In this document: one piece after another, positions 52,543 through 61,611 of the stretch | Position numbering within the stretch: position 1 is the stretch's first letter | How the letters are laid out: each line of letters starts with the position of its first letter | Assembly: GCA_036268425.1 (NCBI GenBank) | Contig: DATAUE010000006.1 | Coordinates: 1-64,000, forward strand | Origin: DATARH01 sp036268425 | GTDB lineage: Bacteria > Pseudomonadota > Alphaproteobacteria > ATCC43930 > CGMCC-115725 | DNA: 64,000 nucleotides | Reading direction: 5' to 3' | The notes under the pieces: generated by a model | What the model was told of the DNA's origin: nothing | What the model saw: only the letters and a program-made list of their open reading frames with translations | The model's database searches: none | Position numbers and translations under genes: made by a program

Positions 52543-52930
52543 TGCCGGGTCGGCTCGGCAGGGAGCGGCGGGTGCGGGCACCGCACAACCGCAACATCAG
52601 CTGCTCGCCGGCAAGGCGCGTCGAAACCGCGTCGAACCAGTCGCCGAGCGGGCCGATCGGAGGCAATGGCGAGAATTCGTCGTCGTCGAGTTCGATCAAC
52701 CCCTCCACCTGATCGACGATCAGCGCCGCGATGTCACCGGCTTCCTGCTTTAGCAGGACGCAGGCACTGGACGGGGTTTTGTTCGCCTCGAACAGGTCGC
52801 GCAGGTCGACGATCGGCACCGTATCACCCAGGCCGCCGGTTTCCAGGCCCTCCGCACGTATCTCGACGATCTGTGCCGCATCCAGCAGATACCGCGCCGC
52901 GCCGACGGTGGTTTGCAAATAGAGACTCAC
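52535..52930 (-). CDS. cheW: CheW-like adaptor
   Basis: 131 residues, single CheW-fold domain: YLLDAAQIVEIRAEG, TVPIVDLRDLFEAN, LIVDQVEGLIELDDDEFSPL. It would couple the MCP to CheA. Shorter and more divergent than canonical CheW. Overlaps the end of cheA by 4 nt and the start of the cyclase by 8 nt. Confidence 0.82.
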   Translation of the reverse strand: MSLYLQTTVGAARYLLDAAQIVEIRAEGLETGGLGDTVPIVDLRDLFEANKTPSSACVLLKQEAGDIAALIVDQVEGLIELDDDEFSPLPPIGPLGDWFDAVSTRLAGEQLMLRLCGARTRRSLPSRPGNE

Positions 52931-55857
52931 GAAGCCAGCCGGCTCGCAATCAGGGTGGATGGATCGATGCCACGGGCCGCGAGCTGGATCAACTCCTCGC
53001 CATCGAGCACGAGGACGACCCGGCCGTCGCCTAGCACCGAGGCGCCGCCGACACCGGGAAACCGCGCCAGCCGCGGATCGAGATCTTTCAGAAACAATTC
53101 CTGGCGCTGTTCGATCGCATCGACTTCGAGGCCGATCATCTGGCGCCCGTTGGTGGTGATGACGATCGGCTCCAGCTCGCGTACTGGCGGTGCGGCGCCA
53201 TTTCTCATGCCGAGCAGGTGCCCGAGATCGTAAAGCGGCAGTACCGATTGGCGATGCAGGATCGAGCGGTGCGCGCCGACCAGGCTGATCGAACCGGTCT
53301 CGATTTCGGCGACCGCCATGACGTGGCGTTCCGGTATCGCCAGGCTCTGGTCGCCCACCCGCACGATCAGCGCGGTCTGCAACGCCGCCGATACCGGCAG
53401 CACCAGCGTAAAAGTCGTGCCCTTGCCGCGCTCCGAGCGGGTGGTGATGTCGCCGTTCAGCCGGCGTACCGTCGAGAGGACGATATCCATACCGACGCCG
53501 CGCCCCGAGGTTTCGGTCACGCTCGCCGCCGTTGACAGGCCAGCCGCGAAGATGAACTGGAACAAAGCCGCCTGCGGCATTGCCGCGACCTGTGCCGGCG
53601 ACGCCAATCCGCGGTCAATAACCTTGGCGCGGATCGCGTCGGCGTCGAGGCCGCGGCCGTCATCGGTGATTTCAATGTGGATTTCGGAACCGCGCTGCGC
53701 GGCGCGCAGGGTCAGTTGCGCGCGCTGCGGCTTGCCGACAATGCGCCGTTCCTCCGGGCCTTCGATGCCATGATCGACAGCGTTGCGCACCATATGGATC
53801 AACGGGTCGGCCAGCGCTTCGACCATGCTCTTGTCGATGCGGACATCGCGGCCTTCGAGCACCAATTCGACCGACTTGCCCTGTTGCTGGGCCAGATCGC
53901 GCACCATGCGCGGCAGGCGGTTGAAAACGACATCAACCGGCACGACGCGTAATTCGAGCGCCGCCTGGTGCAGCCGGCTCAGTAAACCGGAAATCAGTTC
54001 CTCGGTTTCGAGCAGGCGATGGTCGCGCTCGCGAAAATCCTGGAACGTCGCCATGAATTCGTTGCGCTGATCACGCGACAGCCGGTCGACAAAAGTACTG
54101 GCCCGCGCCACCATCGCGCGCGAGCCGATGCCGCGGATCAGATGCGTCAGGGTTCCGGTCATCACCCGCAATTCGCCGATATCGTCAAGAAAGGCATCGA
54201 CGATATCGCCGCGCACCCGGATCAGGTTGGTCGCCGCATTGGGATGACCAGCAGTTGGAAGGCCGGCATCCGGCCCGGCCGCGACGCCGCCGGAGCGATC
54301 GAGCACCAGTTCGCCGGCCGGTGTATCGGTCAGCCGGCGCACCTGCTTGACGCAGCGCCGGTCGGGGTCCAGCACCTGTAATGAGGCGGCAAGCGCGCGC
54401 GGTTCGAGGGGCGACAGCGCGAGAAACTCGAACCAGCTTTCGCCGTCAGTCACGACCGTGCGGTTGGTGATGGCCTGCGCCTCGGAGGTCAGCCAGCCCA
54501 TCAATCCCCCGGCGATCGCCGGATCAGCTTCCAGGTGCACCAGGATTTCATAAGGAACCCGGTCGTCCTGCAAAATCCCGCGCTCCAGATCGGCGAGGTT
54601 CTCGTCCGACAGAACCGCCAGCAACTCCGTCGGGATGTAGAGCCCAGCGACGAGCCGCGCCTCGCCTTCGCCGTGCGACACCCGGTCGGCGGCCGAGGCC
54701 AGCAACGCCCGTAGCCGGAGGGTGAGATCGGCCGCCTCGTCTTCGCCAAAATCATCGGTGCGGCCAGTTTGTGCGCGATCGGTAATGTGGGCGAAGACAT
54801 CGTCGGCCACATCAAGCAGCAATTCCGGCGGCTCGAGTTCGCCGCTGGCGACGCGGCCATAAAGATCCTCGATCAGCAGCGTCATCTCCGCGGTACGCGC
54901 CAGCGACAGCGCCGCCATGATGCCGTAGAGGGTACGTGCGTGCCGGCTCATCGCAGCAGCGTCGGCCTCTACCGCGAGACGATCGGCAGCAATCAGATCA
55001 TCGCGCAGGCGATGATTGAGCGCGCCGATTGTCTGCGCGAGATGCAGCCGCTCGTCGCCGATGTTGTGGGCCAGCGCCGCCGAGAACGTCGCAGTGCCGG
55101 CATCCTGACCGGTAATCTCGGCCATAAGCTCGATTTGCAGCCTGATATCGCCGAGGCGGCTGAGCAGGTCGTGCCGCGTCGAATCGTCGAGCGCGACGGC
55201 GCAGGCCGGCGATTGCAGACGGGCGCACAACTCGCCGAAGCTCGCCGCCAGCGCATCGAAATTCATCACTTCGGCAGCGTGCGTCAGCGTTTCCGCGGCG
55301 TCGATCGCCGTTGCGCGCTCGGCGGGTTCCGCAGCCAGTGCGGCGCACAGATCGGCACCGCGGCCTTTCAGCATCTCGACGAATATCCCGAGCATTTCCG
55401 GGTCTTCGTGCAGCGGGGTGTCGCTGACAGAAGCGGCCGGTGCTGGCGGTTCGCTTGGCGTTTCGCCGCCGGCATGCGCGAAAGCCGCGGCAAGGCGGGC
55501 GATAACCTGGGGGTCGGGGGTCGCATCGCCGCGCTGGCCGGTGACCGCGTCGCGCATATTTTTCAGCGCGTCGACGGCCTGCAACAACAGGTCGGCCAAG
55601 TCTGCAGTCAGTGCGCTGCGACCCTCGCGGACCAGCCCCAGCAGGTTTTCGGCGTGGTGGGCGACGCTCTCCATGCCGAGCACGTCCATCGCCCGCGCCA
55701 ACCCCTTGATCGAGTGGAACGAACGGAACAGCTGCGCGATTTCCGGCGCGGTGGTGCGCAGCGGGTCGGCCTGCGACAGGATCGGCTCGACCGCCTGCAG
55801 ATGTTCCTCGGTCTCGACCGCGAACTCGGTCCACAGCGTATCGGCGAAGGTGTCCAT
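52927..55857 (-). CDS. cheA: Chemotaxis-type histidine kinase CheA, extended
   Basis: 976 residues, longer than a typical CheA (650-750). P1 Hpt at the N-terminus with phosphorylatable His in LFRSFHSIKGLARAMDVLG (residue 48). Residues ~150-540 contain helical segments that look like further Hpt-like bundles lacking the His (AETLTHAAEVMNFDALAASF and HARTLYGIMAALSLARTAEM). Dimerisation (P3), then ATPase with N-box LIHMVRNAVDHGIEGPE, G1 ITDDGRGLDADAI and G2 GRGVGMDIVLSTVR, then a C-terminal CheW-like domain (~830-976). No receiver domain is fused. Cytosolic array kinase of an alternative-function chemosensory system. Confidence 0.93.
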   Translation of the reverse strand: MDTFADTLWTEFAVETEEHLQAVEPILSQADPLRTTAPEIAQLFRSFHSIKGLARAMDVLGMESVAHHAENLLGLVREGRSALTADLADLLLQAVDALKNMRDAVTGQRGDATPDPQVIARLAAAFAHAGGETPSEPPAPAASVSDTPLHEDPEMLGIFVEMLKGRGADLCAALAAEPAERATAIDAAETLTHAAEVMNFDALAASFGELCARLQSPACAVALDDSTRHDLLSRLGDIRLQIELMAEITGQDAGTATFSAALAHNIGDERLHLAQTIGALNHRLRDDLIAADRLAVEADAAAMSRHARTLYGIMAALSLARTAEMTLLIEDLYGRVASGELEPPELLLDVADDVFAHITDRAQTGRTDDFGEDEAADLTLRLRALLASAADRVSHGEGEARLVAGLYIPTELLAVLSDENLADLERGILQDDRVPYEILVHLEADPAIAGGLMGWLTSEAQAITNRTVVTDGESWFEFLALSPLEPRALAASLQVLDPDRRCVKQVRRLTDTPAGELVLDRSGGVAAGPDAGLPTAGHPNAATNLIRVRGDIVDAFLDDIGELRVMTGTLTHLIRGIGSRAMVARASTFVDRLSRDQRNEFMATFQDFRERDHRLLETEELISGLLSRLHQAALELRVVPVDVVFNRLPRMVRDLAQQQGKSVELVLEGRDVRIDKSMVEALADPLIHMVRNAVDHGIEGPEERRIVGKPQRAQLTLRAAQRGSEIHIEITDDGRGLDADAIRAKVIDRGLASPAQVAAMPQAALFQFIFAAGLSTAASVTETSGRGVGMDIVLSTVRRLNGDITTRSERGKGTTFTLVLPVSAALQTALIVRVGDQSLAIPERHVMAVAEIETGSISLVGAHRSILHRQSVLPLYDLGHLLGMRNGAAPPVRELEPIVITTNGRQMIGLEVDAIEQRQELFLKDLDPRLARFPGVGGASVLGDGRVVLVLDGEELIQLAARGIDPSTLIASRLAS

Positions 55858-55898
55858 CGCCCGTCGGTCTCGCCGCTATAATCGGCGCTGCCGGGTCT

Positions 55899-56321
55899 TT
55901 ATCCGGCCTCTTTGGTATCGAGCGCCAGGGCGCGGCGCAGCGACTGGACGATTTCGTGGCCTTTTTTGGCCTGCAGGTCGAGGCTCATTGCACCGGACGG
56001 TTTGGCGATAACGTCGACAGCGCCAAGGCGACGGGCTTCCACGGCCTGCGGCGAGCCGGTCTGCCCGACCGACGACACCACGATGACCTTGGTTTTGCCG
56101 AGCAGGGTCAGCCGCTTCAGCATCTCGATGCCGGACATTTCCGGCATTTCGAGATCGAGCAGGATCGCTTCCGGTTTCAGTTCGCGAACGCGTTGCAGCC
56201 CCACCTTGCCGTTTTCGGCAAAGCCGACAACTTCGAGGTCTGGGTCGCTATCGACGATGTCCTTGATGATCGTCCGCATGATGAACGAATCATCGACGAC
56301 AAGAATGGGCTTCTTGCTCAT
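55899..56321 (-). CDS. Single-domain response regulator, CheB-receiver-like
   Basis: 140 residues. Receiver motifs: VVDDSFIMRTIIKDI (acidic pair DD), LLDLEMPEMSGIEML with the phosphoacceptor Asp, VVSSVG and VIAKPSGAMSLDL (Lys). The DIAKPSG ending and following SLDLQAKKGHEIVQ resemble the receiver-plus-linker of a CheB rather than a CheY. It overlaps cheB by 4 nt and precedes cheA by 41 nt. It probably takes phosphate from CheA; its target (flagellar motor, pilus, or the cyclase) is unknown. Confidence 0.87.
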   Translation of the reverse strand: MSKKPILVVDDSFIMRTIIKDIVDSDPDLEVVGFAENGKVGLQRVRELKPEAILLDLEMPEMSGIEMLKRLTLLGKTKVIVVSSVGQTGSPQAVEARRLGAVDVIAKPSGAMSLDLQAKKGHEIVQSLRRALALDTKEAG

Positions 56322-57469
56322 GGGTTTGCCATTTCAGCTTTACGCGGAGTGAAGGTTGCCGAAGCCCACTGGCGCAGCCGGCGGGCGATATCTTCAATGA
56401 GCAGCGACTCGCTGGCGATTCCGGCCTCGATTGCGGCGCTCGGCATGCCGCCGACGACACAGGTATCGGGGCGCTGCACCAGCACCGGCAGATTGCGGTG
56501 GGCCAGCCGCCGCGCGCCGCGCGTTCCGTCATTTCCCATGCCGGTCAGGATCACCACAACCGGGTTGCGGGCTGCCATCGCGACCGATTCGAACAACAAA
56601 TCGGCAGAAGGATGCACGGCACCATCGGCTTGGGTCAACCGCAGCTCGAAGCCGCCGCCTTCGCGCGGCGCGATGACGGCGTCCTTGCCACCGGGCAGGA
56701 TCGTCACTTCGCCCGGTATCACCGGCTTGCGGTGTTCGCCCTCGCGCACGACGATCCCGGCATCTTCGCTCAACGACTGTGCCAGACAGGCGGTGAAAAA
56801 CTGCGGCATGTGCTGGGCGATGACAACCGGTGCGGCGGTGGTGCCGAGCGCTTTCAGCAATGTGCTGAGCGTTGTCGGACCGCCGGTCGATACGGCGATG
56901 GCAATCAGATCGACCGGGCCGTTGGGCGTGCAGGGCGCCCGCGCGAGCGGCATCGGCGGTGACACGGAAGTCGCGGTCGTTTTGGCCGTCCGATTGTCTG
57001 CCGCTGTTGCAGAGATGTGGCGGCGTTGCGCGAGCTGACGGATTTTGACCCGCAGCGACGCATCGATATGGCCGAGATCGGTTTTGGAGAACGCCGATTC
57101 CTTGGAGACAAAATCGGCGGCGCCGAAATGCAGAGCCTTCACCGTTGCGGTGGCCCCGGCCTGTGTATGGCCGCTGACCATGATGATGACCGGACGCGGG
57201 ATGATTTCGGCGACAATCCGGCGCGTCGCTTCGAGCCCGTCCATGATCGGCATCTCGACGTCCATCGTGATAACATCGGGCCGCAACTCGCGGGCCAGTG
57301 CAACCGCTTCCTCGCCGTTCTTTGCCTCGCCGACCACCCGCATGTCACCGTCGGTCTCGATGATCTGGCGCAGCGCAATTCGCATAAACCCAACATCGTC
57401 CGCTACCAGCACGCGCAGCGCGTCGCGCGTATACGCTTTGGCGGCCAGAGCCATCAGCCCCGGCTCCAT
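56318..57469 (-). CDS. cheB: Protein-glutamate methylesterase/glutaminase CheB
   Basis: 383 residues: receiver (~18-135; VLVADDVGFMRIALRQIIET, ITMDVEMPIMDGLEATRRI), a Thr/Ala-rich linker, and the methylesterase domain with catalytic Ser in AVSTGGPTTLSTL, His in VIAQHMPQFF and Asp in VVILTGMGNDGTRGA. Removes methyl groups from MCPs for adaptation. Overlaps the triple-CheW gene by 16 nt. Confidence 0.94.
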   Translation of the reverse strand: MEPGLMALAAKAYTRDALRVLVADDVGFMRIALRQIIETDGDMRVVGEAKNGEEAVALARELRPDVITMDVEMPIMDGLEATRRIVAEIIPRPVIIMVSGHTQAGATATVKALHFGAADFVSKESAFSKTDLGHIDASLRVKIRQLAQRRHISATAADNRTAKTTATSVSPPMPLARAPCTPNGPVDLIAIAVSTGGPTTLSTLLKALGTTAAPVVIAQHMPQFFTACLAQSLSEDAGIVVREGEHRKPVIPGEVTILPGGKDAVIAPREGGGFELRLTQADGAVHPSADLLFESVAMAARNPVVVILTGMGNDGTRGARRLAHRNLPVLVQRPDTCVVGGMPSAAIEAGIASESLLIEDIARRLRQWASATFTPRKAEMANP

Positions 57470-58920
57470 AGGCGCGACGGCCGGATGAGGCGCAACAGTG
57501 TTCGGTCGTGCGTCGAACCGTCTGCGACGAATGCGACGCCCTCGATCAAATCGCCGCCGATTGCCGGTGTCGCAATATCGGCCGGGTGCAGCGCAACGAT
57601 CTGCTTGACCCGGTCGACGCCGATTGCGCTGAGCCCGTCGCGGCCGCTCAGGATGACGTAGGCAGATGGCTCCCCATCGACAGCCCCCGCGCCGACAGCG
57701 CCTGCGCCTTCAGCCCCCGTGCCGGCAGCGGTACCGCAATGGTCGGGCGCATCGAGGCCGAGCCGATGGTGCAGCGCCGCGACCGGCACGATCCGGCCGC
57801 GCAGTTCGATGGCGGCGGCAGTTTGTGCCAGAAAATCGTCGTCGTTGGCGGCGCACGGCAGCCGGATTAACGGCTGCGGTCCGACAATTCGGTCGACGCT
57901 GGCAATCGGCACGGCGAAATCCTGACCGGCCACCGAAAAGGCGAGATAGACCAGCCGTTCTTCCGCCGCGTCCTCGTCGCTTGCAGCAGCATTACCGTGA
58001 CGGAAACCGGCAATGGCGCCGTACAATGCCGCCGGGATTATCGCCGCGAGATCGATTGTCTCGCCGTCCGCGGGGATGCCGTCGGGGTTCTGAAAGCGCA
58101 GCCCAACGACCCGGTCGAGCGCCAGCAACATCCGGTGCCCATCGATGTCAGCCAATGCGAAGCCGCCGGGCATCCCCGCCTCCGGCAGATCCAGCAGCGC
58201 CGCCAGGGACAGGATCGGCAAGGCGCTGCCACGCAACACGCCGATCCCCAACAGGCCCTTCGGGGATCGCGGCAGCCGGGTCCACGGTACGGCGTCAAGC
58301 AACTCGATGATTGCGTCGCGATCGAGCTGAATCGCCTTGCCGCACACGTCGATCAAAATATAAGCCGCACCGTCGGGCGACAGGCTCGATCGGTGCACCT
58401 CATCCGGCACGACACCAAGCGGTGCCTGGCTCTCGACCGCAAGAAGCGGCGGCGCAAGCCCGGCGGCAATCAGCGGCGTCGGATCGATCAAATTGATATT
58501 GCTGAAATCGTCAAGAAGGTCGCGTGCGCTGGGGGCGTTGCCATCGACCGCCACGGCATGTTCCGGATCAACCAGGACCACCCGCTCGACGCGGTCGATC
58601 CAGGCGCCGACACCGCCGCCTGAGCTTCTCAGGCGTACGATTTCTCCGCTCCCATCGTAGCTTCCAGGTGGGCGCCGGCGTCCCAGAAGGCGAGCGAGAT
58701 CGACGATCGGCACAATCTGGCCGCCGAGATTGGCGGCGCCCAGCAAGGCCGCCGGCGCATGCGGCACCGCGGTCAATGGCGGCGGTGCGATTACCGTTTC
58801 GACGATCGCCATCGGCATCGCAAATTGTTCACCGGCGGCGGTGAAGATAAGCCAACTGCTGCCGCTGGAGTGCGGCGCTGCGGCAGTGCGGCGGTCGAAA
58901 TGGTCATTCATCGCCGGCAT
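57454..58920 (-). CDS. Protein of three CheW-like domains
   Basis: 488 residues with three CheW folds: ~20-160 (WLIFTAAGEQFAMPMAIVET, LGGQIVPIVDLARLLGRRR), ~185-310 (AYILIDVCGKAIQLDRDAII, LGIGVLRGSALPILSL) and ~330-488 (VYLAFSVAGQDFAVPIASVD, LRGRIVPVAALHHRLG). Linkers are Ala/Gly-rich; the third domain has a GAG repeat insertion (GAEGAGAVGAGAVDG). Multi-CheW scaffolds are uncommon and suggest bridging several array components. Overlaps cheR by 17 nt and cheB by 16 nt. Confidence 0.85.
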   Translation of the reverse strand: MPAMNDHFDRRTAAAPHSSGSSWLIFTAAGEQFAMPMAIVETVIAPPPLTAVPHAPAALLGAANLGGQIVPIVDLARLLGRRRPPGSYDGSGEIVRLRSSGGGVGAWIDRVERVVLVDPEHAVAVDGNAPSARDLLDDFSNINLIDPTPLIAAGLAPPLLAVESQAPLGVVPDEVHRSSLSPDGAAYILIDVCGKAIQLDRDAIIELLDAVPWTRLPRSPKGLLGIGVLRGSALPILSLAALLDLPEAGMPGGFALADIDGHRMLLALDRVVGLRFQNPDGIPADGETIDLAAIIPAALYGAIAGFRHGNAAASDEDAAEERLVYLAFSVAGQDFAVPIASVDRIVGPQPLIRLPCAANDDDFLAQTAAAIELRGRIVPVAALHHRLGLDAPDHCGTAAGTGAEGAGAVGAGAVDGEPSAYVILSGRDGLSAIGVDRVKQIVALHPADIATPAIGGDLIEGVAFVADGSTHDRTLLRLIRPSRLWSRG

Positions 58921-59908
58921 TAGCGGATTTTAGCGCATAGGCCAGCGCTCCGGCGCCCCAGCGCACGACATAGGATGCCGGGTCGGCAAGAGCATCGGTT
59001 GGACCCAACAGCAGGTAGCCGCCCGGGCGCAACGATTGCCGCAGAGCGGCCTGTGCCCGGGTGCGAGCCGGTGCAGTCAGGTAGATCAACACATTGCGGC
59101 ACAGTACGACATCGAAGCCGGCCTCGACCGGCGCATTTGCGGTCAAGTTGCAATGCTGGAAACGCACCACCCGGCCGATCGCGGGATGTACGCCGCGCCG
59201 CTCGATGTCACCGGTTTCGGGGCTTTTCGGCAATATCGGGAAAAATCTCTGCATCTCGCGCGGCAGATCGCGAAAGGCGCTCAGCCCTTCGGTGGAATAG
59301 ACGGCGCTCTTCGCCTGGGCCAGAACCAATCGCGAAATATCGCTGCCGAGGACATCGAGTTGCCACGGCGGGCGGCAGACGATGCCGTGCTCGACGGTCT
59401 CGGCGGCAAATCCGGCATCGCGCAGCGCCAGCAAGGCGAGGATCGCCAGCGTGTAGGCTTCTTCGCCGGTCGAGCACCCGGCCGACCACAGGCGGAGCGT
59501 ATGCCGCCCGCTGTGCGCCGCGGCGGCGATGATTTCCGGCAATATCCAGGTCAGCAGATTGAGTTGCGAGCGGTCGCGGTGAAAAAAGGTTTCGTGGACC
59601 GTCAGCGCTTCGATCAGACTCAGCCATTCGGGATCGTCCCCGGAGCACAGATGCAGTCGGCTGACCCAGGTGCCGAGTGTCGGCAAGGTGACTGAGGCCA
59701 GCACTCGCCCGAGTTTTGCCTCCATCATCCCGGTCATCTCGATTCCGGAAATGCGCTCGATATCCGTCGCGAGCCGCCGCATGATCAGCAATCTTGTATC
59801 GGTAATTTCCGGACGCACCGACTGCCGAAGATGTGCCGTACGGGTTTCGGAGAGCGCGCGCCGATGGGCGTCCATCGCCAGTTGCAGATCGCGGAGCGTC
59901 TCCTCCAT
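58904..59908 (-). CDS. cheR: Chemotaxis protein methyltransferase CheR
   Basis: 334 residues. N-terminal helical domain (LVLIMRRLATDIERISG-like segment, TDTRLLIMRRLATDIERISG), then SAM-binding domain: LRLWSAGCSTGEEAYTLAI, VLGSDISRLVLAQAKSA and FDVVLCRNVLIYLTAPARTR. Methylates MCP glutamates using S-adenosylmethionine. Starts 146 nt downstream of the mcp stop. Confidence 0.93.
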   Translation of the reverse strand: MEETLRDLQLAMDAHRRALSETRTAHLRQSVRPEITDTRLLIMRRLATDIERISGIEMTGMMEAKLGRVLASVTLPTLGTWVSRLHLCSGDDPEWLSLIEALTVHETFFHRDRSQLNLLTWILPEIIAAAAHSGRHTLRLWSAGCSTGEEAYTLAILALLALRDAGFAAETVEHGIVCRPPWQLDVLGSDISRLVLAQAKSAVYSTEGLSAFRDLPREMQRFFPILPKSPETGDIERRGVHPAIGRVVRFQHCNLTANAPVEAGFDVVLCRNVLIYLTAPARTRAQAALRQSLRPGGYLLLGPTDALADPASYVVRWGAGALAYALKSANAGDE

Positions 59909-60054
59909 CCGACCGAATGATCCTATTGCGGCGTGTGGGTCAGCGATGCGCGCTGTTCACCGGTCGAGCATAGCTGAATCCGGTGGTCGCGGCATTCATC
60001 TTCGCGGCGATCCGCTTTTTGCCTCCGGTGGTCTTGCAGCCGGTACGGCGCCCC

Positions 60055-61611
60055 TCAGAGTCCGACCTTCTTGAACTCGTCGACATCGACGCGCGACCGC
60101 TCGGCCAGCTTGGACAGATCGAGCATCGTCGCGGTGATTTCTTCCGCGGCGGTCGCGTTCGACTGGCCGATGCGGGTCAATTCGGCGACGTTGCTATTGA
60201 TGCCTTTGACCGTCACCTGCTGTTCTTCCATTGCGGTGGCGATGGCCCCGACGAGCCGGTCGCTCTGCTGCACGCCGTCGGCGATCTGGTGCATGTTGTC
60301 GCTGACCTGCTGCGCCATCTCGACGCCGCGGCCGGCCGCTTCGGTAGCGTGCTCGACGAGGCCGGCGATCTCCTGCGCAAGGCTGCCGGAATTCTCCGCC
60401 AGTTTGCGTACCTCCTCAGCGACGACGGCAAACCCCTTGCCGTGCTCGCCGGCTCGCGCCGCTTCGATCGCGGCATTCAGCGCCAGCATATTGGTCTGGC
60501 TGGCAATGCGCGAGATAGCGCCGGCTATCTGGGCGATCTGATTGCTATTCTGCGAGATGACGTTCACCACATCGACCATTGTGCTCATCCGGCTGATCCC
60601 GTCGGCGACAAGGTTGGCGGCATCTTTGGCCTGCTCGCTGGCCAGTTGCGTAGAGTGGGCGACCTCGGCAATCGCCTCGGCGCTTTGCTGGAGCGCTGCG
60701 GCCGATTGCTTCAGCGCGGTCAACTGAATATTCGAGCCGTCCGAAACCTGACTGACGGCGGTGCTGGCCTGGGTGGCCGCCATTGCCACGCGGCGGATGT
60801 TTTCGGTGACCCGCTCGGTCAACCCCTGGGCGGCGATCGCTTGTTCCTGAAAGATCCCGAGAGCGCGCGCCATGTCGCCGATCTCGTCGCCGCGCTCGCG
60901 GGCCGGTACGGCGACGCTCTTGTTGCCGGAAGCGAGCGCCGTCATCGCCGATCTGATGCGAGTGATCGGGCGCGTGATATAGCCAACGACCAGGGATATC
61001 GCGACAATGCCAAGCGCGACGCCGATCAGGCCCAGCACGATCATCGTCGCGAATTTCGATCGGTAGTATTTCTGCGTCAGGTCGGCGAGTTCCTGGATGT
61101 GCGTCGCATCGACCGCGGCGAGCGATTGTATCTCGTTGTTGAGGGCGGTGCGGTTGGCGCGGTTCTGGTCGTTGTCGCCGAACTCACGCGCTTCGGGCAG
61201 CGTCGCCTCGCGCGACAGGCGCACCAGTTCGGTGCGGAACCTGATGAACTCGTCGGCGCGCGCATTGGCACGGTCCATCAGCATCTTGTCGGCGGGGTCG
61301 CTAAAGCCGGTCCATTCCGCCATCTTGGCTTTCAGCCCGGCAAGGTTCTTCAGGATCAGCGGCGCGTATTTTTCGGCTTCCGCAAGGTCGCGCGCCATAT
61401 AGACGCCGCGCGAATCCATGACGACCGCAAGGATCAGGCCGTTGACCTGCTCTCCGACGATGGCCGCGTGGGTGACGTGCTGCATCTGGTGCACCCGGCG
61501 GTTGTACGTCCACATCGTCTGCACGCCGTCATAGCTGATAAAGGCGGCGACAACCGCCAGCAACAGCACGACCGAACAGATCTTCGGTCCGAGCTTGATG
61601 TTCTTGAGCAG
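60055..61611 (-). CDS. Methyl-accepting chemotaxis protein with 4HB-like periplasmic sensor
   Basis: 518 residues with the proposed CTG start. N-terminal helix (residues ~12-32), periplasmic helical domain ~33-188 (four-helix-bundle type), second helix ~189-214 (IVLGLIGVALGIVAISLVVG), HAMP ~215-265 (RPITRIRSAMTALASGN), and signalling domain with hairpin tip ISRIASQTNMLALNAAIEAA and GHGKGFAVVAEEVRKLAE-like motif. No C-terminal CheR/CheB pentapeptide (ends KKVGL). The first ATG/GTG/TTG in frame is a GTG at 61569 inside the first helix; instead a GGGGGAGG site sits 6 nt before CTG 61611, giving the family N-terminus LKNIKLGPKICSVVLLL. Confidence 0.87.
   Translation of the reverse strand: MLKNIKLGPKICSVVLLLAVVAAFISYDGVQTMWTYNRRVHQMQHVTHAAIVGEQVNGLILAVVMDSRGVYMARDLAEAEKYAPLILKNLAGLKAKMAEWTGFSDPADKMLMDRANARADEFIRFRTELVRLSREATLPEAREFGDNDQNRANRTALNNEIQSLAAVDATHIQELADLTQKYYRSKFATMIVLGLIGVALGIVAISLVVGYITRPITRIRSAMTALASGNKSVAVPARERGDEIGDMARALGIFQEQAIAAQGLTERVTENIRRVAMAATQASTAVSQVSDGSNIQLTALKQSAAALQQSAEAIAEVAHSTQLASEQAKDAANLVADGISRMSTMVDVVNVISQNSNQIAQIAGAISRIASQTNMLALNAAIEAARAGEHGKGFAVVAEEVRKLAENSGSLAQEIAGLVEHATEAAGRGVEMAQQVSDNMHQIADGVQQSDRLVGAIATAMEEQQVTVKGINSNVAELTRIGQSNATAAEEITATMLDLSKLAERSRVDVDEFKKVGL

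Noticed and set aside
54769..55881. 370-codon plus-strand frame opposite cheA
   Set aside because: Antisense to a complete CheA; no coherent protein features.
57660..57735. Repeat-like Gly-Ala stretch in the triple-CheW gene
   Set aside because: Imperfect GAG repeats encode a flexible linker; too short and degenerate to be a tandem repeat of interest.
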